Shown piece after piece: positions 1-8,105 of a stretch of DNA of 10,301 nucleotides. The stretch is from Desulfocapsa sp. (GTDB taxonomy: Bacteria > Desulfobacterota > Desulfobulbia > Desulfobulbales > Desulfocapsaceae): assembly GCA_030638765.1 (NCBI GenBank), contig DAOWDZ010000156.1, positions 1-10,301 on the forward strand, in the 5' to 3' direction. The notes under the pieces were generated by a model. The model made no database searches and was not told the DNA's origin. It saw only the letters and a list, made by a program, of their open reading frames with translations. Position 1 is the stretch's first letter, and every line of letters begins with the position of its first letter. The translations under genes were made by a program, and so were the position numbers.

Positions 1-164
1 AGGTTAAAGAGTTCTTCCAGAGTCGTGACGACCTTCTCCCCTTTATGAATGAAATTCTCAACGAAAAAATCCTCACCTTTCTCAGAGAAAATGCAACATT
101 TGTAGATGCGGTACCAGCAGAGGCCAAAGCAGAAGAAGAACCGAAAGAAGATAGTGCTGAGTAA
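1..164 (+). CDS. tig: Trigger factor, C-terminal fragment (5' end outside window)
   Basis: An open frame enters from the left edge (first full codon at 3) and stops with TAA at 162-164, giving 53 residues. The visible part reads VKEFFQSRDDLLPFMNEILN, then a helix containing EKILTFLRENATF, then a Glu/Ala/Lys-rich acidic tail ending in EDSAE. Trigger factor is the ribosome-bound chaperone with peptidyl-prolyl isomerase activity. Its C-terminal arm helices end in this kind of EK-[IV]-L-x-F-L helix followed by a charged, poorly conserved tail. The identification rests mainly on this pattern and on the position directly before clpP-clpX-lon, where tig sits in many Proteobacteria. The N-terminal ribosome-binding and PPIase domains are not in the window, so they cannot be checked. 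Confidence 0.85.
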   Translation, partial: VKEFFQSRDDLLPFMNEILNEKILTFLRENATFVDAVPAEAKAEEEPKEDSAE

Positions 165-207
165 CAACACAGCAGTAAAATCTGCTTACCATACGTATTA
201 ACTAATG

Positions 208-249
208 CGACTGCATTTGCCTAGAAGGCTTTTGCAGTCGTCTTTATTT
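208..249 (+). terminator. Hairpin between tig and clpP: terminator or attenuator
   Basis: CGACTGCA (208-215) pairs perfectly with TGCAGTCG (233-240). An inner GCC (219-221) / GGC (227-229) stem closes a TAGAA loop, separated from the outer stem by a T3/T3 mismatch. The 3' side runs into TCTTTATTTG, a broken T-rich stretch, and the clpP ribosome-binding site follows at once (251-256). It could end most tig transcripts while letting some read through to clpP, or it could be a processing or stabilising hairpin at the 5' end of clpP mRNA. The T-tract is imperfect, so termination strength is uncertain. Confidence 0.6.
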
Positions 250-262
250 GAAGGAGAGTAAA

Positions 263-865
263 ATGAATCTTGTACCCATGGTTGTGGAACAAAGCCCTCG
301 CGGTGAACGTTCCTTTGATATTTACTCAAGACTACTAAGGGAAAGAATAATTTTTCTTGGAACTTCAGTTGGCGACGACGTCACAAGCTCAATTGTTGCC
401 CAGCTTCTTTTTCTGGAAGCAGAAGATCCAGAAAAAGATATTACCTTTTACATTAACTCTCCCGGTGGATCAGTAACTGCTGGCCTTGCAATCTATGACA
501 CCATGCAATATGTCAAGTGCGATATCGTTACCCTTTGCATGGGACAAGCTGCATCTATGGGAGCATTGCTCCTGGCAGCCGGCGCCAAAGGAAAACGTTA
601 TGCCCTGCCAAATTCCAGAATAATGATCCACCAGCCCATGGGCGGATATCAAGGACAAGCCAGTGAGATTGATATTCATGCAAAAGAAATCTTACGCATG
701 CGTGACGACCTCAATAAGATTCTCGCGAAACATACAGGACACACTGTAAAAAAACTTCAAAAAGACACTGATCGCGATAATTTCATGAGCCCCACCGAAG
801 CAAAAAAATACGGTATAATAGACGAAGTACTCAGCAAACGTTTGGATCCATCCGAGGAAAAGTAA
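263..865 (+). CDS. clpP: ATP-dependent Clp protease proteolytic subunit ClpP
   Basis: Serine peptidase of family S14. It forms the two-heptamer barrel that degrades proteins unfolded and fed in by ClpX or ClpA in the cytoplasm. I chose the ATG at 263 because AAGGAG (251-256) sits 6 bases upstream; an in-frame TTG at 248 lies before that site and is not needed. The product is 200 residues, normal for ClpP. The catalytic triad is visible: Ser98 in GQAASMG, His123 in MIHQP and Asp172 in DRDNF. The oxyanion-hole glycines are in [11 protein letters not shown] (65-74). The N-terminus, [20 protein letters not shown], matches the usual start of the mature protein, with essentially no propeptide. The gene is followed after one base by clpX, so the two are almost certainly co-transcribed and translationally coupled. 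Confidence 0.98.
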   Translation: MNLVPMVVEQSPRGERSFDIYSRLLRERIIFLGTSVGDDVTSSIVAQLLFLEAEDPEKDITFYINSPGGSVTAGLAIYDTMQYVKCDIVTLCMGQAASMGALLLAAGAKGKRYALPNSRIMIHQPMGGYQGQASEIDIHAKEILRMRDDLNKILAKHTGHTVKKLQKDTDRDNFMSPTEAKKYGIIDEVLSKRLDPSEEK

Positions 866-866
866 A

Positions 867-2141
867 ATGGACGATATTGAAGACAAAGACCCTCACTGTA
901 ACTGCTCCTTCTGCGGTAAAGATCAGGGTGAAGTTGCAAAATTAATTGCAGGACCAGATGTTTTTATCTGTGATGAATGTATTGATTTATGTAACGAAAT
1001 AGTTAATGACGAGGAAAGTTCAGAAGTTTCTGATTCAGAAGACAGTTCGATAGATTCTCTGAAACCAATGGAAATCAAAAAGCATCTTGATGACTATGTA
1101 ATAGGTCAGGATTACGCAAAAAAGGTTCTTTCTGTTGCTGTTCATAATCATTACAAACGCATTGACGCTCCTGTTTCGAGTGACACTGTAGAGTTGCAAA
1201 AATCCAACGTTATATTAATAGGGCCAACTGGTAGTGGCAAAACACTCGTTGCCCAGACCCTTGCCAGAATATTAAATGTTCCCTTCTGTATTGCTGATGC
1301 AACCACCCTGACCGAAGCCGGTTATGTTGGTGATGATGTAGAAAATATCCTCGTTAATCTACTCCAGGCTGCTGATTACGATATTGAAAAAGCAGAGCGT
1401 GGTATTATCTATATTGATGAAATTGATAAGATTGCCAGAAAAACCGACAGTGCATCACTTACCCGCGACGTTTCCGGCGAAGGTGTTCAACAGGCTCTTC
1501 TTAAAATTATTGAGGGTACAATCGCCTCAATCCCACCCAAAGGCGGGCGCAAACATCCACAACAGGAACTGGTTAAGATTGACACCACCAATGTACTCTT
1601 TGTCTGTGGTGGTGCTTTTGTTGGACTTGACTCCGTTGTTAAACGAAGAAAAGGTAAGAAATCAATTGGATTCGGCGCAAAAGTGATCACCGAAGAAACT
1701 GGTAATATTGGTGAAATTCTTGAAGCTATTCAACCTGAAGACCTTTTAAAATTTGGCCTTATTCCAGAACTGGTTGGCAGATTACCAGTTATTGCCACCA
1801 TGAAAGAGCTCGAAGAAGATGACTTGGTACGCATTTTAAAAGAACCAAGAAATGCACTCACAAAACAATACCAACGCCTTTTTCAACTCGAAGACATTGA
1901 GCTACGATTCACCGAGGGCTCACTCACAGCCATTGCCAAGAAAGCCCTTAAACGAAAATCTGGCGCACGTGGCCTTCGTTCCGTAATGGAGGAGGCGATG
2001 CTCGATGTTATGTATGAGTTACCCTCTAAGGATAATGTGCAGGAATGCGTGATAAGTGAGCAGGTTATTAACGATGGGGATTATCCTGTTATTTTGTACA
2101 GCAATCCTACTGAAAAAAAACAACTTGAAAGTAATGGATAG
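867..2141 (+). CDS. clpX: ATP-dependent Clp protease ATP-binding subunit ClpX
   Basis: AAA+ unfoldase that recognises tagged or native substrates, unfolds them with ATP and threads them into ClpP. At 424 aa it has normal family length. It has an N-terminal zinc-binding domain with Cys13, Cys16, Cys35 and Cys38, then an acidic Ser/Glu/Asp-rich linker (about 48-65). The AAA+ module follows: Walker A GPTGSGKT (119-126), pore loop GYVG (152-155), Walker [10 protein letters not shown] (180-188), the ClpP-docking IGF loop (267-269), a probable arginine finger Arg305 in PELVGRLP, and sensor 2 GARGLR (366-371). All key residues are present, so the protein should be active. The ATG at 867 is one base after the clpP stop, and its ribosome-binding site GAGGA (854-858) lies inside the clpP coding end, which indicates translational coupling. 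Confidence 0.98.
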   Translation: MDDIEDKDPHCNCSFCGKDQGEVAKLIAGPDVFICDECIDLCNEIVNDEESSEVSDSEDSSIDSLKPMEIKKHLDDYVIGQDYAKKVLSVAVHNHYKRIDAPVSSDTVELQKSNVILIGPTGSGKTLVAQTLARILNVPFCIADATTLTEAGYVGDDVENILVNLLQAADYDIEKAERGIIYIDEIDKIARKTDSASLTRDVSGEGVQQALLKIIEGTIASIPPKGGRKHPQQELVKIDTTNVLFVCGGAFVGLDSVVKRRKGKKSIGFGAKVITEETGNIGEILEAIQPEDLLKFGLIPELVGRLPVIATMKELEEDDLVRILKEPRNALTKQYQRLFQLEDIELRFTEGSLTAIAKKALKRKSGARGLRSVMEEAMLDVMYELPSKDNVQECVISEQVINDGDYPVILYSNPTEKKQLESNG

Positions 2142-2142
2142 C

Positions 2143-2165
2143 GGATTGTTAAATTTTGACAATCC
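2143..2165. repeat. Small inverted repeat between clpX and lon
   Basis: GGATTGT (2143-2149) and ACAATCC (2159-2165) are perfect 7-base complements around a short AT-rich loop, one base after the clpX stop codon. The 3' side is not followed by a T-run, so it is a poor intrinsic terminator. It overlaps the upstream part of the possible lon promoter, so an operator or mRNA-processing role is equally possible. Its role is unknown. Confidence 0.45.
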
Positions 2166-2175
2166 AGTCTATACT
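2146..2175 (+). promoter_or_regulatory. Possible sigma-70-type promoter for lon
   Basis: TTGTTA (2146-2151) and TATACT (2170-2175) are separated by 18 bases and lie 25-35 bases upstream of lon. A perfect TTGACA also occurs at 2156-2161, but its best downstream AT-rich partner (TTTAAT, 2182-2187) is 20 bases away, which is too long. The region suggests that lon has its own promoter in addition to read-through from clpPX. No clear heat-shock (sigma-32) promoter was seen. Confidence 0.35.
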
Positions 2176-2199
2176 GACGAATTTAATATAGTGTGAGAA

Positions 2200-4605
2200 A
2201 TGTCTCTTATGGAAACAAGCTTATACCCACTTATGTCACTCCGTGACATCGTAATATTTCCTCATATGGTAGCACCCTTGGTTGTTGGAAGGAGTAAATC
2301 CATCCAAGCACTAGAGGATGCCATGGAAAAAAGAACTGAAATTCTTCTGGTAGCTCAACAGGACTCTAAGGTTGACGATCCAGATGAAAGCCAGATATAC
2401 AAGGTTGGAACTCTTGCCGTGGTTATGCAGCTTCTACGCCTACCAGATGGCACTATTAAGGCATTGGTTGAAGGAAAAAGAAAAGCCGAGATCGTCTCCT
2501 TTCTTCCCCATGACAAATTCATGCAGGCTGAAGTATATGTCAGGGAAGATACCAATGAAGCCACTCAGGAAACTGAAGTTTTCACACGCAAATTACGAAA
2601 ACAATTTGAACAATTTGCAGGTATCAACCGTAAAATTCCCCGTGAAGTTCTTAAGTCAGTTAAAAATATCGAAGACAGCGGTAAACTGGTTGATGTAATC
2701 AGTGCTCATCTGCCACTGAAATCCACTGAAAAACAAACCATTCTTGAAATTGATTCAATTCCACATCGTATGGAGAAAGTACTGGAATTTATCAGTCGTG
2801 AATTTGAACTTGCTGAGCTTGAAAAAGATATTAATTCCAGGGTAAAAAAACGTATGGGGAAAACCCAGCGTAACTATTTCCTTGGTGAAAAAGTTAAAGT
2901 CATCCAGAACGAAATAGGGCAAAACGAAGAGGGTGTTGATGATATTGGAGAACTCGAGCAATCTCTTGAGAAGAAAAAACTCCCTCAACCAGTTCGTGAA
3001 AAAGCTGTAAAAGAACTGAAAAAACTTCGTAATATGCCACCTATGTCTGCTGAGACAACGGTTGTCAGAAACTATATTGATTGCATTCTCACACTCCCCT
3101 GGAGTAAAAAAAGCCGTAACCGTCTCAATATTGATAAGGCAGAAAACATCCTTGATGAGGATCATTACGGACTTGAAAAGCCAAAGGAAAGGATTCTCGA
3201 ATACCTTGCCGTTCAATCGCAGGTTAAAAAGCTCCAAGGACCAATAATTTGCCTTGTAGGCCCTCCCGGAGTAGGTAAAACTTCAATCACAAAATCAATT
3301 GCACGAGCTATGGGACGTAAATTTACCCGTATTTCACTGGGTGGTGTTCGTGATGAAGCTGAGATACGTGGTCATCGAAGAACATATGTTGGTGCCATGC
3401 CCGGTAAAATCATCCAGGCAATGCAAAAGGTGGGTGTTGCCAATCCTGTTTTCTGCCTGGATGAAGTTGATAAAATGAGTACAGACTTTCGCGGGGATCC
3501 TTCATCTGCCCTTCTGGAAGTTCTTGACCCTGAACAGAACAACGCTTTTAACGATCATTATCTTGACATGGACTATGATCTCTCAGACATCTTTTTCATA
3601 ACAACCGCAAATAATCTTGATGGTATTCCCTTACCTCTTCAGGACAGGATGGAAATCATCCGTTTAAACGGGTACACAGAAGATGAGAAAAAGAAAATTG
3701 CTGATGGATACTTGATTCCAAAACAACTTAAGGTCAATGGTTTTAAACCAGACGATATTAACATTACCGATGGTGGCGCTCTTGAAATCATTAGAAGATA
3801 CACCAGAGAAGCGGGAGTTAGAAATTTCGAACGAACCATAGCCTCGGTTTTCAGGAAAATTGCAAGAGATCGCTTAAAAAACAAAACGAAGAACAAGAAA
3901 TATAAGGTTACAGCTAAGGGCGTTAATAAATATCTTGGTACCCCTAAGTTTCGTTTTGGTCTTGCTGAAGATCGTAACGAAGTAGGCCTTGTCACTGGAC
4001 TTGCATGGACCTCAGTCGGCGGTGAATTACTGCAAATAGAAGCAACACTTATGCCTGGCAACGGAAAAATGATTGTTACCGGAAAACTTGGTGATGTCAT
4101 GCAGGAATCTGCCCAGGCAGCCCTTAGTTATGTGCGTTCACGTGCAATGCGACTTGGTCTAACTCCTGATTTTTACCAAAAAATTGATATTCACATTCAT
4201 GTGCCTGAAGGAGCAGTTCCAAAGGACGGTCCCTCAGCTGGTGTTACAATGGCAACAGCTCTTGTCTCTGCCATATTAAAGCTTCCTGTTGATCATGAAG
4301 TTGCCATGACTGGTGAAATCACTCTACGAGGGCGGATTCTTCCCATTGGAGGCCTCACTGAAAAATTACTTGCTGCCAAGAGAGGTAACGTCAAAACCGT
4401 TTTAATTCCAAAAGAAAATGAACGCAATCTCGCAGATGTTCCAGCTAATATTCGAAAGAGCTTATCTATTCATTGCTTTGACAATGTTGACCATGTACTG
4501 GAAAAATCGCTTGTATTAAAAGATGGAGAGACTCTGTTCAAGGACGTGCCGCATTCCTCGGTCTATGGTGACTTTACAGTGTCTTCACATAATAGCCCTC
4601 ATTGA
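2200..4605 (+). CDS. lon: ATP-dependent Lon protease (LonA type)
   Basis: Cytoplasmic AAA+ Ser/Lys protease (family S16) that degrades misfolded and selected regulatory proteins. At 801 aa it is typical for LonA. Order of domains: N-terminal substrate-recognition domain (about 8-200), a coiled-coil and helical region (about 200-300), the AAA+ domain with Walker A GPPGVGKT (354-361), Walker B VFCLDEVDK (417-425) and sensor TTAN (468-471), then the protease domain with catalytic Ser679 in PKDGPSAG and Lys722 in GGLTEKLLAAKR. No residue is missing. The start is uncertain: ATG 2200 has GTGAG only two bases upstream, while ATG 2209 (three codons later) has that motif about 11 bases upstream, and 2209 may be the real start. 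The gene lies 58 bases after clpX. No clear hairpin terminator follows; the tRNA promoter begins within about 10 bases. Confidence 0.98.
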   Translation: MSLMETSLYPLMSLRDIVIFPHMVAPLVVGRSKSIQALEDAMEKRTEILLVAQQDSKVDDPDESQIYKVGTLAVVMQLLRLPDGTIKALVEGKRKAEIVSFLPHDKFMQAEVYVREDTNEATQETEVFTRKLRKQFEQFAGINRKIPREVLKSVKNIEDSGKLVDVISAHLPLKSTEKQTILEIDSIPHRMEKVLEFISREFELAELEKDINSRVKKRMGKTQRNYFLGEKVKVIQNEIGQNEEGVDDIGELEQSLEKKKLPQPVREKAVKELKKLRNMPPMSAETTVVRNYIDCILTLPWSKKSRNRLNIDKAENILDEDHYGLEKPKERILEYLAVQSQVKKLQGPIICLVGPPGVGKTSITKSIARAMGRKFTRISLGGVRDEAEIRGHRRTYVGAMPGKIIQAMQKVGVANPVFCLDEVDKMSTDFRGDPSSALLEVLDPEQNNAFNDHYLDMDYDLSDIFFITTANNLDGIPLPLQDRMEIIRLNGYTEDEKKKIADGYLIPKQLKVNGFKPDDINITDGGALEIIRRYTREAGVRNFERTIASVFRKIARDRLKNKTKNKKYKVTAKGVNKYLGTPKFRFGLAEDRNEVGLVTGLAWTSVGGELLQIEATLMPGNGKMIVTGKLGDVMQESAQAALSYVRSRAMRLGLTPDFYQKIDIHIHVPEGAVPKDGPSAGVTMATALVSAILKLPVDHEVAMTGEITLRGRILPIGGLTEKLLAAKRGNVKTVLIPKENERNLADVPANIRKSLSIHCFDNVDHVLEKSLVLKDGETLFKDVPHSSVYGDFTVSSHNSPH

Positions 4606-4615
4606 TCTTTTTTGC

Positions 4616-4644
4616 TTGACGCCTTATGACCTTCTTGGTAAAAA
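4616..4644 (+). promoter_or_regulatory. Likely sigma-70 promoter of the tRNA-Val/tRNA-Asp unit
   Basis: TTGACG (4616-4621) and TAAAAA (4639-4644) are separated by 17 bases, the ideal spacing, with transcription predicted to begin near 4651, about 14 bases before tRNA-Val. The -35 matches five of six consensus bases; the -10 is weaker. It begins 11 bases after the lon stop codon. Confidence 0.5.
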
Positions 4645-4664
4645 GACGTTCACGATGATTGAGG

Positions 4665-4740
4665 GGGCGGTTAGCTCAGCTGGGAGAGCATCGGCCTTAC
4701 AAGCCGAGGGTCACAGGTTCGATCCCTGTACCGCCCACCA
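4665..4740 (+). tRNA. tRNA-Val (anticodon TAC)
   Basis: A complete 76-base cloverleaf with encoded CCA. The acceptor stem GGGCGGT (4665-4671) pairs with ACCGCCC. Position 8-9 is TA, and the D arm begins GCTCAGCTGGGAGAGC. The anticodon stem TCGGC/GCCGA encloses loop CTTACAA, with anticodon TAC at 4698-4700, which reads GTA and related valine codons. The T arm has GGTTCGATCCC, the discriminator is A and CCA is at 4738-4740. It is the first gene of a two-tRNA unit. Confidence 0.98.
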
Positions 4741-4757
4741 TTCAATTCATCTTCTAA

Positions 4758-4834
4758 GGAGCGGTAGTTCAGCTGGTTAGAATACCGGCCTGTCACGCCG
4801 GGGGTCGCGGGTTCGAACCCCGTCCGCTCCGCCA
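4758..4834 (+). tRNA. tRNA-Asp (anticodon GTC)
   Basis: A complete 77-base cloverleaf with encoded CCA, 17 bases after tRNA-Val. The acceptor stem GGAGCGG (4758-4764) pairs with CCGCTCC. The D arm begins GTTCAGCTGGTTAGAA. The anticodon stem CCGGC/GCCGG encloses loop CTGTCAC with anticodon GTC (4792-4794). The T arm has GGTTCGAACCC. The discriminator is G (4831), which is expected for tRNA-Asp. It is co-transcribed with tRNA-Val and ended by the terminator just downstream. Confidence 0.98.
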
Positions 4835-4842
4835 GACGCACT

Positions 4843-4879
4843 AAGGGTTACAATCAGAAATGGTTGTAACCCTTTTTTT
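4843..4879 (+). terminator. Strong intrinsic terminator after the tRNA pair
   Basis: GGGTTACAA (4845-4853) pairs perfectly with TTGTAACCC (4864-4872). The stem extends inward by a T-G and a C-G pair to leave a six-base loop (4856-4861). It is flanked by AA on the 5' side and followed by seven T (4873-4879). This is a textbook Rho-independent terminator that isolates the tRNA unit from the gene downstream. Confidence 0.93.
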
Positions 4880-4922
4880 GTTATTGGAACATTTCTTAAA
4901 TACACCAGGTACAAGAAAGAGC

Positions 4923-5318
4923 ATGAACCTTATTAAAAGAACTATAATGACGGCAGGACTCATCGGAATAATCAGCACACCATTCGCTGCCATTGACGCT
5001 TACGCCAAAGAACAATTAAACCCCAAATTACTCACTGTACCTGCTGACCCGGATGGTACTTATATCGTTGTCCAAAAGGCTAAGAAGAACGGTATGGCTA
5101 TTATCCAGATGATTAGAAAGGGTACATTCGGAACAACATACACCTCAAGACTTATAAATTGTCAAGAATCCACTTTTAAATACCTGGCCACAGAAGATGA
5201 CGCTGAAGTATTTGTTGAAAAACACAAAAAAGCCATGGAAGCCCTCTATGCCAACGACATGAAACCCTTAATCCATGCATCAGTATCCGATTATGTAGCT
5301 ACCGAGGCATGTAAATAG
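4923..5318 (+). CDS. Small exported protein of unknown function
   Basis: I do not recognise this gene with confidence. The frame stays open upstream to an ATG at 4860, but that lies inside the tRNA terminator, so I chose the ATG at 4923, which gives 131 aa. From there the N-terminus is a clear Sec signal peptide: positively charged MNLIKR, a hydrophobic core (about 7-24) and a probable cleavage site after DAYA (25-28). The mature protein is about 103 aa with two cysteines (Cys80 in INCQES and Cys130, second from the end) that could form a disulfide in the periplasm. It has a beta-rich first half (YIVVQKAKKNGMAIIQMIRK) and a helical, charged second half (about 91-115). The R-x-x-N-C pattern after two strands faintly recalls small adhesin-E-like periplasmic domains, but this is a weak resemblance. 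No strong ribosome-binding site is visible. It converges on the sensor kinase gene. Confidence 0.75.
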   Translation: MNLIKRTIMTAGLIGIISTPFAAIDAYAKEQLNPKLLTVPADPDGTYIVVQKAKKNGMAIIQMIRKGTFGTTYTSRLINCQESTFKYLATEDDAEVFVEKHKKAMEALYANDMKPLIHASVSDYVATEACK

Positions 5319-5358
5319 TCCATGGCTCAATAGAAAGCCCTTCACACCCTTCAAGCAC

Positions 5359-5383
5359 AAAAAAAGATTTCAAGAGAAACCCC
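5359..5383 (-). terminator. Intrinsic terminator of the sensor kinase gene
   Basis: Read on the minus strand, GGTTTC (5381-5376) pairs with GAAATC (5371-5366) around a TCTT loop with one G-U pair. It is followed directly by seven T (5365-5359). It lies 14-16 bases beyond the stop codon of the minus-strand kinase and between two convergent genes. The stem is short but the T-run is good. Confidence 0.7.
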
Positions 5384-5396
5384 TTAAAACAGTTTT

Positions 5397-7655
5397 TCAC
5401 TCCAAAACCAATTTCACAGCCATACCCAATTGAGACAGGGAATATGGTTTATGAATAAAAAGTCCTGCCCCTAGAGAATAGGCGACCTTAACATCTTCCG
5501 TTTCTGAAAAACCACTGGCTATAAGAGCTTTTTGCTTTGGATAAATCTTACAAATCTGTTCATACGTTGAACTACCATTGATACCGGGTTCCATTATCAT
5601 ATCCAACAGTAACATATCGACCTGCTTCTCTTTGACATATTCGATAGCCTCTTCCCCCGAGCTCACTGAATCAACCTTGTAGCCCAGTACTTTCAACATT
5701 TTCATTGCTATTTCACGCTGCTGCTCCTCATCGTCAACAACCAGAATGGACTCACCTTTTCCCTGCAGTTCAGACAGATCTCGCTGTTCTGACAAAACCT
5801 CAACATCCTCCCTGACACAGGGAAAATACAATGAGAAAACAGTGCCATTTTCATCACTTTCAAGAGTAACTGCACCACCATGGTCATCCATTGTATTCCA
5901 GACAATTGCAAGGCCAAGCCCAGTCCCACTTCGTCCCATATTCTTTTTGGTATAAAATGGCTCAAAAATGTGTTCGCTATCAGCTTTGCTGATACCTGCG
6001 CCACTGTCAGCAACTGTTAATACAACATACTCTCCCTCTTCCATATATTGATTTCTGGCAAGCGGTTTATCAACATACTGGTTGTGAGTTTTAATTTGTA
6101 TAGTTCCCTGACCCTCGATTGCCTCAAATCCATTATTAACAAGATTCATAATGCATTTTTTTATATGAACCGAAGAGCATGAAATATTAAAGAGTTTAAA
6201 ATCAAATTCCTGAGTACAGTTAATCAGAGGGTGAGAGGCTTTCATAAGTTCCAACTCAGGTGACTCAACGTATTCCTGTACAAGGTTATTCAGATTGGTA
6301 ATACGTTTTTCCGTAGCAACGCCTCTTGCCACTGTAAGCATGTCAGAAACTATCATGGCGGCACGCTTACCTGAATCCTTGATAGCAACAGCCATCTTTC
6401 CAAGCTCACTTTCATGATCCAATCTCAAGAGCATCAATTCAGGATAACTGACAATACCCGATAATATATTATTAAGGTCGTGAGCTACACCGCCAGCCAT
6501 AAGACCGATTGCTTCCATTTTCTTTGAACGTTGAGCTTTTGCTTCAGCTCTTGTCCGCTCTTTTTCGATTATTTTTCGTTCTTCAATTTCTTTATTTAAT
6601 TTTCGGGTTCGCTCAATTACACGATCCTCAAGTTGTCTATTATTTTTCTCAAGTGATTCGTTGAGGTCAATTATTTTTTGTACCAATTGTCCATAGCTGG
6701 TATTGAGGATCAAAAAAGATAACAACAGAATAATTACACTGAGGATGACAGAGCTTAGCATGAGGGTACGTTTTTTTGATATTCCATCTGATATATCAAG
6801 AGCAACAAACAAACTTCCCTGCACTTGACCTGCAAAGTTTTTCAGATCAAGGACTTTTACAATAACGTACTCTTTCCCCTGCAATGTAATTTGTTGCCGT
6901 TTTTTTGACCAATCCAGACTTTCTTCTTTTCCTTTAAAAAGACTTACATCACGTGCTTGTATGGTATGACTTTTCCCCGGCAGATTAAGTAGTTTTGAAT
7001 TTTTAATATACTTAAATACTTTATTTGGAAGAACCATTCCCACAGGTATCTTTAAACTTTCTTGAATAGGGTCTATTAAAAAACTGTCCTTCAATCCAAA
7101 CTGAGTAGTACCTATATGCTGTCCATCATACATTACCGGTTGAACAATGCGGTATTGCATACCCTCATAGCCTGAAGTAAAACCGGCATATTGGATGCTA
7201 TCCTTATTACTGGCAACGATATCGGGACGCATTATAGTAACATTCTGACCAAAATCAGAAGGAGAATGGACTCTGAGGAAGGCGTAATTATCGGGTGTAA
7301 CCCATCCGAAGGTGGAAAAATAAATACTTTCTTTTGTTAATATTTCAAAATATTTCAGAGAAAACCTTAGCAAAGCCACACGGTCCTGACGTGCAAAAGC
7401 CCGTACCATGTTCTCACGACTTTCAGACCCTTGAACATCAACAAGACTTTCTATCCGTTTACGATATTGACCACTCTTCTGACTTTCAATTATTTTGGAA
7501 ATAACCTGAACACTATTGACCTGTTCACTAATGTGCCTTTCAAGATTCAAGCGGCAATTCTTCATCAAAAGAGTAGTAAAGACTATGCAAATGATTGAGA
7601 TAAGCAGCATAACCGCTGCTATTACTTTCCATTTTGTGTTCATCGTTAATAGCAT
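5397..7655 (-). CDS. Hybrid sensor histidine kinase with Cache-like periplasmic sensor and C-terminal receiver
   Basis: Membrane signal-transducing kinase, 752 aa. TM1 is about 9-31. The periplasmic sensor domain is about 32-296, with FLRVHSPSDFGQN (126-138) and RIVQPV...GQHIGTTQFGL (169-188), a pattern typical of double-Cache sensors of the dCache_3 kind. TM2 is about 297-318, followed by a charged coiled coil (325-378). The dimerisation domain has phospho-acceptor His392 in AHDLNN. The ATPase has N box Asn504/Asn508, G1 DSGAGI (550-555), F box FEPFYTK (564-570) and G2 GTGLGLAIV (577-585). The receiver (about 636-752) has Asp641/Asp642, phosphorylatable Asp685, Ser714 and Lys736. Everything needed for autophosphorylation and internal transfer is present. 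There is no Hpt or DNA-binding output and no adjacent response regulator, so the partner is elsewhere. The start could also be the ATG at 7643; neither start has a good ribosome-binding site. Divergent from the chemoreceptor gene; ligand unknown. Confidence 0.93.
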   Translation of the reverse strand: MLLTMNTKWKVIAAVMLLISIICIVFTTLLMKNCRLNLERHISEQVNSVQVISKIIESQKSGQYRKRIESLVDVQGSESRENMVRAFARQDRVALLRFSLKYFEILTKESIYFSTFGWVTPDNYAFLRVHSPSDFGQNVTIMRPDIVASNKDSIQYAGFTSGYEGMQYRIVQPVMYDGQHIGTTQFGLKDSFLIDPIQESLKIPVGMVLPNKVFKYIKNSKLLNLPGKSHTIQARDVSLFKGKEESLDWSKKRQQITLQGKEYVIVKVLDLKNFAGQVQGSLFVALDISDGISKKRTLMLSSVILSVIILLLSFLILNTSYGQLVQKIIDLNESLEKNNRQLEDRVIERTRKLNKEIEERKIIEKERTRAEAKAQRSKKMEAIGLMAGGVAHDLNNILSGIVSYPELMLLRLDHESELGKMAVAIKDSGKRAAMIVSDMLTVARGVATEKRITNLNNLVQEYVESPELELMKASHPLINCTQEFDFKLFNISCSSVHIKKCIMNLVNNGFEAIEGQGTIQIKTHNQYVDKPLARNQYMEEGEYVVLTVADSGAGISKADSEHIFEPFYTKKNMGRSGTGLGLAIVWNTMDDHGGAVTLESDENGTVFSLYFPCVREDVEVLSEQRDLSELQGKGESILVVDDEEQQREIAMKMLKVLGYKVDSVSSGEEAIEYVKEKQVDMLLLDMIMEPGINGSSTYEQICKIYPKQKALIASGFSETEDVKVAYSLGAGLFIHKPYSLSQLGMAVKLVLE

Positions 7656-8083
7656 TTATAGCAAACAAAAGGTTTTAAGAACATTTCAAAAAGGCGTGAT
7701 TTGCAGTAATTATTGTCAGCTTAAAATTCCAGCTAACTGTTTTTTGTCAGTTTTTAAATAATTACTTGCTGCATAAGCTCTTCTCTTTAACCTTGGTGGT
7801 AAAAAACAAGCAAAGAGAGCTAATCGCCATTGAATATCCCATTGAGATGGGGCTGAACGTGAAACATATTCCCCTAAGCAATTATCTTGTACGTTCTTCC
7901 ATTTGTCAAGAAAAGTATCACTCTAATAAATGTGAAATTGAAATAGTCTCATTGTCTATCAACAATAGATCTCAGACATTCCAAAAAGTGCCACAACGTG
8001 CTGTAAACATGAGCACAAACCACCACCTTGTACCATACCGTTTGTTGGAGAAGTTACAGAGAATCAATCTAATTAAACTATTT

Positions 8084-8105
8084 AATGTCTAATAATGTAG
8101 ACATT
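8084..8105. promoter_or_regulatory. Perfect 22-bp palindrome, probable enhancer-binding-protein site
   Basis: AATGTCTA (8084-8091) and TAGACATT (8098-8105) are exact reverse complements separated by ATAATG. The centre is about 128 bases upstream of the transcription start predicted from the sigma-54 promoter at 8197-8212. Bacterial enhancer-binding proteins that activate sigma-54 usually bind dyad sites about 80-150 bases upstream, so the symmetry and position fit an upstream activating sequence. No T-run follows, so a terminator is unlikely. The regulator is not in the window. Confidence 0.6.

Noticed and set aside
2448..2463. TGGCAC with GG-N10-GC spacing inside lon
   Set aside because: The -12 part reads AAGGCA rather than TTGCA, and it lies in conserved coding sequence with no gene start nearby.
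2755..3237. 160-codon minus-strand frame inside lon
   Set aside because: It is a shadow of the well-conserved lon coding sequence, rich in Phe/Asn as expected for an antisense reading, with no motif.
4523..4780. 85-codon frame running from the end of lon through tRNA-Val
   Set aside because: It overlaps lon in another frame and covers a complete tRNA gene; its C-terminal half is simply translated tRNA sequence.
4886..4911. GGAAC as a possible ECF-sigma -35 element before the exported protein
   Set aside because: The best downstream partner is at an unusual 18-base spacing and would place the transcription start almost on the start codon.
4860..4922. Upstream in-frame extension of the small exported protein
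   Set aside because: The extra codons lie in the tRNA terminator and would bury the signal peptide 21 residues in; the ATG at 4923 gives a proper signal peptide.
7988..7993. GTGCCA, a minus-strand TGGCAC that might be a sigma-54 -24 element for the kinase gene
   Set aside because: There is no TTGC-type -12 element at the required spacing on the minus strand, and it is more than 300 bases from the kinase start.
7766..8092. 108-codon open frame in the divergent intergenic region
   Set aside because: It starts with TTG, has no ribosome-binding site, shows no recognisable motif, and its end overlaps the regulatory palindrome. It is most likely chance in AT-rich non-coding DNA.
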